Assembly: GCA_019105125.1 (NCBI GenBank)
Contig: JAHRWO010000278.1
Location: 1-15,416 of the forward strand
Source: Flavobacterium sp.
Lineage (GTDB): Bacteria > Bacteroidota > Bacteroidia > Flavobacteriales > Flavobacteriaceae
Length of the DNA: 15,416 nt
Reading direction: 5' to 3'
Below, piece by piece: positions 7,402-13,823 of the stretch. The position numbers and the translations under genes are program-made. Below the pieces are notes generated by a model. The model was given only the letters and a program-made list of their open reading frames with translations, did no database searches and had not been told where the DNA came from. Position 1 is the first letter of the stretch. Each line of letters begins with the position of its first letter.

Positions 7402-10326
7402 TTAGAATTTAACATTTGCTCCAAACAAAACTTGTTTTTGTCTTGGATAAATAGTTGCATCAATACCACCATTAATTTCTGGGTCTAAACCAGAATATTT
7501 AGTGATAATAAATGGATTTTGTAGACCTGTAAAAAGTCTTAAAGATGCTTTACCATCTAACCATTTTGGGAATGTATATCCAATAGTTGCATAATCCATT
7601 CTTAGGAAAGAACCATTTTCAACAAACATATCTGATAATACATTTTCTCCATTTTGAAACTGGAAATTAGTATATAAAACATTTGTTGAAACATTTTGAA
7701 GCTGTCCGTTTTCAAGCTGAGAATAATATGAACCTGTAGATTTTATTGTATTTAAAATACGGTTACCTACACTAGCTCTTAAATTGAAACCAAAATCTAA
7801 ATTTTTATAACGGAAAGTTGAAGAAAATCCTAATAAAAGATCTGGATCTGGATTTTTATAAATGTAACGGTCTTCACCTGAAATAATACCATCACCATTT
7901 AAGTCGGCAAATGCACCTTCTATCGGAGATCCTGTAGTATCATATAATTGCTTGTAAACAAAGAAAGAATTAGGGGTATACCCTTCTGCTAAAATTTGAG
8001 AGGTTCCTCCTGTTCCTACACCTGTGAATCCAGTATAAATTGGAACACCTGCAGCAATCTTGTCGATTCTTCTTTCATATTTGGTAGCATTAAAATTAAC
8101 ATCCCAACTAGTATTTTCGTTTTTAATGATGCTGTAGTTTAGATTTAACTCGATACCTTTTGTGCTCATGTCACCTACGTTTTGAGGTCCTTGGTTAGAA
8201 TAATTTCCACCATCTGCAAATGGTCCTATTTGAAATAAATCATTTGACTTTTTGTAAAATAAATCTACACTTCCTGACAAACGATTGTTGCTAATTCCAA
8301 AATCTAAACCAGCATTATATGTAGTGGTTTCCTCCCATTTTAATGGTCCGTAAGCGGTTGGCACAGCTACATTAATTGGATTATTACCAAAAGTATATTG
8401 AGAATTTGCGTCTCCTATATTATATAACTGTCTGTAAAATAATGACTCTCCAATTTCTTGTTGGCCCGTAATACCCCATCCTAAACGTAATTTTAAATCG
8501 GAAAGCACATTAGAATTTTTGAAGAAATCTTCTTTTACTTTCCATGCAAAAGCTGCTGCTGGGAAATTACCCCATCTGTTGTTTTCACCAAATCGTGAAG
8601 TACCATCTCTTCTGTAAGTAAACGTAAATAAATATTTATCTTTGAAATTTACGTTAGCTCTACCAAAAAATCCAATTAATACAATATCATTGTCCACATA
8701 AGCTCTTTGAACTGCTGTAGGGTTAGCTGCATTGAAACCAGTTAAACCACTGTTTTCAAATTTTTGATAAGCATAACCAGCTGTACCTTCAATTTCAAAA
8801 TCGCCTAACGTTTTGTTGTAAATAAAATAAGAATCTAATGATTTATTAATTCGTGTATTAGACTCATTGAAGTTAGTTCCTAAAGATATATTATTATTTA
8901 AAAACCCTGAACGTGCTAATGCAGAACGATATACATTTCTAGATCCATCGTTGTTGTCGTAACCTAGGTTTACAACTGCTCTCAACTCAGGTAAAAAATG
9001 AAATTTGTAATCCACTTGAAAATTTCCATAAAAACGATTATTCAAACCTCTGTCATTAGTTTGTAATAACTGAGCAACAGGGTTAGCAATAGAAGGATTT
9101 GCATACACTGCACTTCCATTATTAAATCCTGTTATGTATTCAAAAAAGCCACTTGGATTTGAAGGGTCGTAAATGGGTTGAGTAGGGTCAAATCTTATTG
9201 CTGCACCTTCAACGCCATCGGCAAATCTATTTTTTTGATTTGTATAATTAGCATTGATATTTAATTTAAGGTGATTTTCAAAAAAACTAGGGTTCATGCT
9301 TACAGAAAGTGAATTTCTATTGAAATTATTCGTTAGTCTTAGACCTTCTTGATAAGTATTTCCTAGTGATAATCTTGTAGGTATAGTTTTAAATAAATTA
9401 CCTTTAATAGATAAGTTGTTATCTACAAAATCTGTTCTTCTGTAAATTGCTTCTTGCCAATCAGTGTTTGCTGTTCCTAGCATAGCAATTTGCTGAGGCG
9501 TACCGATATCATTTATTAAGTTTCTGTAATCCTGAGCTGAAAAAATGTCAATATCATTGAATTTTTTACCGCTACCGTATTGAAAATTATAATCAACAGT
9601 AAGTTCTTTGCTTCCTTTTTTAGTGGTAATCAAAATTACACCATTAGATGCTCTAGAACCATAAATAGCTGTAGCAGAAGCATCTTTTAAAACTGTAAAA
9701 CTTTCAATATCATTAGGGTTGATTGAGGACAAAACCGATGTAGCTCCTGAAACCCCTATATTTGAGATTGGCAATCCATCAATTACGATCAATGGATCAT
9801 TTGACGCTAACAAAGAACTTCCCCCTCTAATTCTTATTTCTGCACCCGAACCTGGTGCACCTCCACCGGTATTAATACTTACACCGGCAATTTTTCCATT
9901 TAAAAGATTTTCTGCTGTAACAACAGTCCCTTTGTTAAAGTCTTTCGACGAAATTGTAGAAACCGAACCAGTTGCATCTTTCTTTTTAACCGTTCCATAA
10001 CCAATAACAACAACGTCTTTTAACTCTTTTTGATCTTCAAATAGTTTGATCGTAATATTTGTTTGAGAATCATACACTATGTCCTCATTCTTAAATCCAA
10101 TATAAGAAAATTGAATTCGCTCTCCTTTTTGGATATTTGTAAGAACAAAATTACCATCAAAATCAGTGGTGGTTCCTTTTGTAGTACCTTGTACTAATAC
10201 ATTAACTCCCGGCAATGGTTGATTAGAAGAGCCATCTAAAACAACTCCCTTAAGAGTGCTTTGGGCCATCATGCCAAAAGGTAAAATCAGTAGCAAAAGT
10301 AATAATTTTTTTTGCAGTGTTTTCAT
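7402..10326 (-). CDS. susC: SusC-type TonB-dependent outer-membrane maltodextrin transporter
   Basis: This 974-residue TonB-dependent transporter forms the outer-membrane barrel that imports maltooligosaccharides presented by SusD. The signal peptide is MKTLQKKLLLLLLILPFGMMA with cleavage before Q22. Next come a carboxypeptidase-regulatory-like domain (about 24-97, with LPGVNVLVQGTTKGTTTDFDGNF), the TonB-box-like DVVVIGYG (104-111), and a plug domain (about 115-235) with the hallmark IRIRGGSSLLASNDPLIVIDG (164-184). The remaining residues form the 22-strand barrel, ending ...VLFGANVKF with a C-terminal aromatic. No N-terminal STN signalling domain is present, so anti-sigma control is unlikely. 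It is first in the operon and is transcribed divergently from the LacI-type regulator across a 223-bp region holding the operator. Confidence 0.95.
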   Translation of the reverse strand: MKTLQKKLLLLLLILPFGMMAQSTLKGVVLDGSSNQPLPGVNVLVQGTTKGTTTDFDGNFVLTNIQKGERIQFSYIGFKNEDIVYDSQTNITIKLFEDQKELKDVVVIGYGTVKKKDATGSVSTISSKDFNKGTVVTAENLLNGKIAGVSINTGGGAPGSGAEIRIRGGSSLLASNDPLIVIDGLPISNIGVSGATSVLSSINPNDIESFTVLKDASATAIYGSRASNGVILITTKKGSKELTVDYNFQYGSGKKFNDIDIFSAQDYRNLINDIGTPQQIAMLGTANTDWQEAIYRRTDFVDNNLSIKGNLFKTIPTRLSLGNTYQEGLRLTNNFNRNSLSVSMNPSFFENHLKLNINANYTNQKNRFADGVEGAAIRFDPTQPIYDPSNPSGFFEYITGFNNGSAVYANPSIANPVAQLLQTNDRGLNNRFYGNFQVDYKFHFLPELRAVVNLGYDNNDGSRNVYRSALARSGFLNNNISLGTNFNESNTRINKSLDSYFIYNKTLGDFEIEGTAGYAYQKFENSGLTGFNAANPTAVQRAYVDNDIVLIGFFGRANVNFKDKYLFTFTYRRDGTSRFGENNRWGNFPAAAFAWKVKEDFFKNSNVLSDLKLRLGWGITGQQEIGESLFYRQLYNIGDANSQYTFGNNPINVAVPTAYGPLKWEETTTYNAGLDFGISNNRLSGSVDLFYKKSNDLFQIGPFADGGNYSNQGPQNVGDMSTKGIELNLNYSIIKNENTSWDVNFNATKYERRIDKIAAGVPIYTGFTGVGTGGTSQILAEGYTPNSFFVYKQLYDTTGSPIEGAFADLNGDGIISGEDRYIYKNPDPDLLLGFSSTFRYKNLDFGFNLRASVGNRILNTIKSTGSYYSQLENGQLQNVSTNVLYTNFQFQNGENVLSDMFVENGSFLRMDYATIGYTFPKWLDGKASLRLFTGLQNPFIITKYSGLDPEINGGIDATIYPRQKQVLFGANVKF

Positions 10327-10392
10327 ACAAATTAATTAGTTAAGATTGTTTTTAGTTGCTTGTAAATTCACTTCTAATGTTAAATTTATGTA

Positions 10393-10400
10393 AAAATCTA
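10393..10400 (-). promoter_or_regulatory. Weak -7-like element of the susC operon
   Basis: On the - strand this reads TAGATTTT, one base from TAnnTTTG. No convincing TTG is found 19-21 bp upstream. If used, it gives a leader of about 60 nt and puts the palindromic operator just upstream of the -33 region. It is the best candidate seen for this operon. Confidence 0.25.
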
Positions 10401-10421
10401 TACAAAAAAAATTGAGTTTTG

Positions 10422-10457
10422 CGAAAAACCTTTCGAAAACGTTTTCGTGTTGAAAAC
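10422..10457. promoter_or_regulatory. LacI-family operator (perfect palindrome plus flanking half-sites)
   Basis: The perfect 14-bp palindrome CGAAAACGTTTTCG (10434-10447) has the central CG typical of LacI-family operators. It lies in the divergent region between susC and the LacI-type gene. On one side CGAAA-AACC-TTTCG (10422-10435) forms a further inverted repeat sharing an arm, and on the other GTTTTC-N5-GAAAAC (10441-10457) does the same. The site probably binds the adjacent regulator and serves one or both divergent promoters. Confidence 0.7.
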
Positions 10458-10480
10458 TTTATGGATTTAAGCTATTTTTT
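10450..10480 (+). promoter_or_regulatory. Putative promoter of the LacI-type gene
   Basis: TTG (10450-10452), a 20-bp spacer and TATTTTTT (10473-10480) approximate the Bacteroidota promoter with a mismatched last base. The -33 part overlaps the outer operator repeat, which would allow autoregulation. TAATATTG (10485-10492) is an alternative -7. Neither is strong. Confidence 0.25.
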
Positions 10481-10549
10481 AGCATAATATTGCAATACCA
10501 AAAAAAATAAGTTACATTTATTAAAAAATTATAACCGACTAAAATTCTT

Positions 10550-11572
10550 ATGAGAAGAAAAGTTACTTTAAAGCAAATCGCAAAAGAATTAGATGTGTCT
10601 ATTTCAACAGTTTCAAAATCCCTTCGTGATAGCCCAGAAATCAGCGAAGATACTCGCTTAAAAGTACAAGCTTTTGCTAAATTATACAACTATAAGCCTA
10701 ATAACATTGCGTTAAGTTTAAAGAATAAGAAAACTAAGACAATTGGTATTATCATTCCAGAGATTGTACATCACTTTTTTGCTACAGTAATTAGTGGAAT
10801 TGAACAAGTAGCAAACGAATGTGGTTACAACGTTATTGTGTGCTTATCTGACGAGTCTTTCGATAAAGAAGTCATCAATATGGAAATGTTAGCCAATGGC
10901 AGTACCGATGGTTTTATCATGTCGCTATCAAAAGAAACCCAACAAAAGAAAGATTTTCATCATCTTCAAGAAGTGATTAATCAAGGAATGCCCGTGGTTC
11001 TTTTTGATAGAATTTCCAATGATATCATGTGCGATAAAGTAATTATTGACGACCAATTAGCGGCTTATGAAGCAACTAATTTTTTGATTTCAAAAGGATT
11101 AAAGAAAATAGCCTTACTAACAACTGTTGATTATGTAAGTGTAGGAAAGTTAAGAACAGATGGTTATTTAAACGTTTTACATGATCACGGAATAGAAGTA
11201 GATGAAAACTTAATAATTCGTATAGAAGACACAGAACATTGTGATGAAAAAATTAATGAATTATTAGAAAATCAAACGGTTGATGCTATTTTGGCGGTTA
11301 ACGAATTGTTTGCGGTAACAGCCATTAAATTAGCAATGTCAAAAGGAATCAAAATTCCAGAAGATTTATCGGTTGTAGCTTTCACAGATGGAATCATCTC
11401 TAAATATTCTACTCCAACCATTACAACCATCAGTCAAAATGGTATTAAAATGGGAAGAAAAGCTGCCGAAATGTTAATCAAAAGATTGGAATTAGAAGAT
11501 GAAGAAGACGAACATTACAAAACCGAAATCATCGAAACGAATCTAATAATTCGAGAATCTACGAAATCGTGA
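10550..11572 (+). CDS. LacI-family transcriptional regulator of the maltodextrin locus
   Basis: This 340-residue DNA-binding regulator has the standard LacI layout. The N-terminal helix-turn-helix is TLKQIAKELDVSISTVSKSLR (about 6-26), the hinge is YKPNNIALSLKNKKT (about 47-61), and a periplasmic-binding-protein-like effector domain starts at TIGIIIPEIVHHFFATV. Later family motifs include MPVVLFDRI, TDGYLNVL, DAILAVNE and EDLSVVAFTDG, and the protein ends near TNLIIRESTKS. It is divergent from susC, with a LacI-type palindrome between them, and it precedes the maltose import and phosphorolysis genes. This fits a MalR-like role, which is an inference because effector specificity cannot be read here. 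Whether it represses or activates is open: the operator seems to lie upstream of the susC promoter core. No clear terminator follows it. Confidence 0.93.
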   Translation: MRRKVTLKQIAKELDVSISTVSKSLRDSPEISEDTRLKVQAFAKLYNYKPNNIALSLKNKKTKTIGIIIPEIVHHFFATVISGIEQVANECGYNVIVCLSDESFDKEVINMEMLANGSTDGFIMSLSKETQQKKDFHHLQEVINQGMPVVLFDRISNDIMCDKVIIDDQLAAYEATNFLISKGLKKIALLTTVDYVSVGKLRTDGYLNVLHDHGIEVDENLIIRIEDTEHCDEKINELLENQTVDAILAVNELFAVTAIKLAMSKGIKIPEDLSVVAFTDGIISKYSTPTITTISQNGIKMGRKAAEMLIKRLELEDEEDEHYKTEIIETNLIIRESTKS

Positions 11573-11677
11573 TAGTTGAGTTTAATTTATTGGAAATCAA
11601 TTAATTAAAATTTCAATTTACACTATTCGAATAAAAAATATTTGACAAAAAGCGATTATTTATTCAAAATAACCTTT

Positions 11678-11685
11678 TATATTTG
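11678..11685 (+). promoter_or_regulatory. -7 element of the transporter-pgmB-phosphorylase operon
   Basis: TATATTTG is a full match to the Bacteroidota -7 consensus. The -33 region (around 11655-11660) has TTATT rather than TTG. It predicts a leader of about 85 nt before the ATG at 11778 and makes these genes independent of readthrough from the regulator 205 bp upstream. Confidence 0.5.
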
Positions 11686-11728
11686 TGATATCAAAGCTTG
11701 TAACTTCACTTCTAAAAACATAAGTTTT

Positions 11729-11770
11729 GATAAGCATATAGAACGCTTATCGATTTATTAATCAATAAAT
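11729..11770 (+). repeat. Two hairpins in the leader of the transporter gene
   Basis: GATAAGC (11729-11735) and GCTTATC (11745-11751) form a 7-bp stem with a 9-nt loop. ATTTATT (11753-11759) and AATAAAT (11764-11770) form a second 7-bp stem with a 4-nt loop, ending 7 nt before the start codon. No T-run follows, so they are not a terminator. They could affect translation or mark a DNA-binding site. Confidence 0.4.
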
Positions 11771-11777
11771 TACGATA

Positions 11778-13124
11778 ATGGAAAAGCGTAAATTAGGTTT
11801 CTGGGAAATTTGGAACATGAGTTTCGGTTTTTTGGGAATCCAAATGGGTTTTGCCCTACAAAATGCTAACGCAAGTAGAATTCTTCAGCTTTTTGGTGCC
11901 GATGTTCATGAATTATCATGGTTTTGGATAATTGCTCCTCTAATGGGATTAATTGTGCAACCGATAATCGGACATTACAGCGATAATACTTGGTCTAAAT
12001 TTGGTAGAAGAAAACCTTATTTCTTAGCAGGAGCAATCCTAGCATCAGTTGGTTTAATTTTAATGCCGCAAGCCGAAATATTCATTGCTTTCATGCCTGC
12101 TCTTTGGGTGGGTGCCGGAATGTTAATGATTATGGATGCGTCTTTTAACATTGCAATGGAACCTTTCCGAGCTTTGGTAGGAGATAATTTAAGAGCAGAC
12201 CAACATACTTTAGGTTTTAGCGTACAAACCGCATTAATTGGAATAGGTGCCGTGGTAGGATCATGGTTGCCTTATGTTTTAACCAATTGGTTTGGAATCA
12301 GTAATCAACCTTCAGAAACTTCAGCTGTTCCACTAAACTTAATTTATTCTTTTATTATTGGAGCTGTAATTTTAGTCGCTTCCATTTTAGTTACCATTTT
12401 TACAACTAAAGAATATTCTCCTGAAGAATTAGAACAATTTAGAGACGAGAAAGAACACAAAGTAGCTATTGGCGAAACCAAAGAAGCCAAACTTTCAGAT
12501 GTTTTTTCAGATTTTGCAAAAATGCCAGAAACAATGCGTCAACTAAGTTGGGTGCAATTCTTTTCTTGGTTTGGATTGTTCGGTATGTGGGTTTTTACAA
12601 CTCCGGCAATTGCCCAACACATTTATGGGTTATCAGTAGGTGATACGAAAAGTCCAGAATTTCAATCAGCAGGAGATTGGGTAGGAATTATTTTCGGAGT
12701 TTACAATGCAGTTTCTGCTGTAGTAGCATTTGCGTTGCCTTACATCGCAAAACAAATTGGACGGAGAAAAACACACGCACTTTCTTTAGTTTTAGGTGGA
12801 ATCGGATTAATCTCGATGTATTTTATGCCTAACAAAGAGGCTTTAATATTCTCAATGGTTTTAGTCGGATTTGCTTGGGCAAGTATTTTAGCCATGCCTT
12901 ATGCTATTTTAGCGGGTTCCATTCAGCCTAAGAAAATGGGTGTTTACATGGGGATTTTCAACTTCTTTATTGTAATTCCACAAATTATCAATGCCTTAAT
13001 TGGTGGTCCTTTAGTGAAATACGTTTATAACGACCATGCTATTTATGCTATTGTTATGAGTGGTGTAAGTTTCCTATTGGCAGCACTTTTGGTGTTAAAA
13101 GTTAAAGATCAAAAAGATATTTAG
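11778..13124 (+). CDS. MFS sugar transporter, GPH/SLC45-like (probable maltose importer)
   Basis: This is a 448-residue inner-membrane protein with about twelve hydrophobic segments. Family marks are GHYSDNTWSKFGRRKPY (65-81) between the second and third segments, DASFNIAMEPFRAL (120-133), and the counterpart IGRRKTHA in the second half. These are typical of the proton-coupled sucrose/maltose carriers related to plant SUT and animal SLC45. A charged cytoplasmic loop rich in E and K (about 211-240) separates the halves. It is followed 3 bp later by beta-phosphoglucomutase and then maltose phosphorylase, so maltose is the likely substrate. Longer maltodextrins cannot be excluded. It has its own promoter-like element and a structured leader. 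Confidence 0.9.
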   Translation: MEKRKLGFWEIWNMSFGFLGIQMGFALQNANASRILQLFGADVHELSWFWIIAPLMGLIVQPIIGHYSDNTWSKFGRRKPYFLAGAILASVGLILMPQAEIFIAFMPALWVGAGMLMIMDASFNIAMEPFRALVGDNLRADQHTLGFSVQTALIGIGAVVGSWLPYVLTNWFGISNQPSETSAVPLNLIYSFIIGAVILVASILVTIFTTKEYSPEELEQFRDEKEHKVAIGETKEAKLSDVFSDFAKMPETMRQLSWVQFFSWFGLFGMWVFTTPAIAQHIYGLSVGDTKSPEFQSAGDWVGIIFGVYNAVSAVVAFALPYIAKQIGRRKTHALSLVLGGIGLISMYFMPNKEALIFSMVLVGFAWASILAMPYAILAGSIQPKKMGVYMGIFNFFIVIPQIINALIGGPLVKYVYNDHAIYAIVMSGVSFLLAALLVLKVKDQKDI

Positions 13125-13127
13125 ACC

Positions 13128-13778
13128 ATGAAAAAAGCATTCATATTCGACCTTGACGGCGTAATTGTTGACACGGCTAAATATCATTTTTTAGCTTGGC
13201 AAAAGTTGGCCAACCAATTAGGAATCGAATTTACGCACGAACATAACGAAGGTTTAAAAGGTGTAAGCCGTGTCCGTTCGTTAGATATTATTTTAGAATT
13301 GGGTAATGTTGAAGCTTCCCAAGAAGATAAAAACAAATGGTTGGTTCAAAAAAATGAAGAATACCTTTCCTATTTAGTAGACATGGACGAAAGCGAAATT
13401 CTTCCAGGTGTACTAAAAGTATTGGAATATCTGAAAAGTAAAAACCAATTCATTGCTTTGGGTTCGGCAAGTAAAAACGCGCGACCTATTTTAGAAAAAA
13501 CTAACATTATGCACTTTTTTGATGCTATCGTTGATGGAAATGACGTTTCCAACGCAAAACCAGATCCGGAAGTATTTTTAAGAGCAGCACAATTGGTTGG
13601 TGTTTCCAATGAAAATGCCATCGTTTTTGAAGATTCAGTAGCGGGAATTCAAGCGGCTAATATTGCCAACATGATTAGTGTAGGAATCGGTGATGCAACC
13701 GTTTTACACGAAGCAAAGTACAATTTTAAAGATTTCACTTTTATTGATGAAACCTTTTTATCTCAATTAATTGGTTAA
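13128..13778 (+). CDS. pgmB: Beta-phosphoglucomutase (HAD superfamily)
   Basis: This cytoplasmic enzyme converts beta-D-glucose-1-phosphate to glucose-6-phosphate, taking up the product of maltose phosphorylase. It has 216 residues, a typical length. HAD motifs are complete: FDLDGV with nucleophile D8 and acid/base D10; H20 in the cap; GVSR with R48, matching the substrate-phosphate arginine of Lactococcus beta-PGM; LGSAS with S113; AKPDP with K144; and FEDS with E168 and D169 for Mg binding. The cap-domain residues distinguish it from plain phosphoglycolate phosphatases. The gene starts 3 bp after the transporter stop, so translation is probably coupled. The next gene, 45 bp on, encodes the partner phosphorylase. 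Confidence 0.95.
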   Translation: MKKAFIFDLDGVIVDTAKYHFLAWQKLANQLGIEFTHEHNEGLKGVSRVRSLDIILELGNVEASQEDKNKWLVQKNEEYLSYLVDMDESEILPGVLKVLEYLKSKNQFIALGSASKNARPILEKTNIMHFFDAIVDGNDVSNAKPDPEVFLRAAQLVGVSNENAIVFEDSVAGIQAANIANMISVGIGDATVLHEAKYNFKDFTFIDETFLSQLIG

Positions 13779-13788
13779 GAAATTAACT

Positions 13789-13822
13789 AATTGACACATT
13801 AACAAAATTGACATATTACAAA
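13789..13822 (+). repeat. Imperfect 17-bp tandem repeat in the pgmB-phosphorylase spacer
   Basis: Two consecutive 17-bp units, each starting AATTGACA, match at 14 of 17 positions and fill most of the 45-bp spacer. They end just before the phosphorylase ATG. No promoter or terminator is evident in them. Confidence 0.5.
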
Positions 13823-13823
13823 A

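Noticed and set aside
9719..10000. 93-codon + strand open frame
   Set aside because: It lies wholly antisense to the susC plug region, has no promoter or family resemblance, and its composition follows the opposite strand.
10488..10497. Palindrome TATTGCAATA upstream of the LacI-type gene
   Set aside because: Only 10 bp, AT-rich, and unlike the CG-centred operator. Such palindromes are expected by chance in DNA of this composition.
10459..10689. 76-codon - strand open frame over the start of the LacI-type gene
   Set aside because: It overlaps the helix-turn-helix coding region and the divergent promoter region, and shows no recognisable domain.
11573..11640. Possible terminator after the LacI-type gene
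   Set aside because: Several AT-rich partial repeats are present, but none forms a stable stem followed by a T-run.
13370..13621. 83-codon - strand open frame
   Set aside because: Antisense shadow of beta-phosphoglucomutase, whose catalytic motifs are intact on the + strand.
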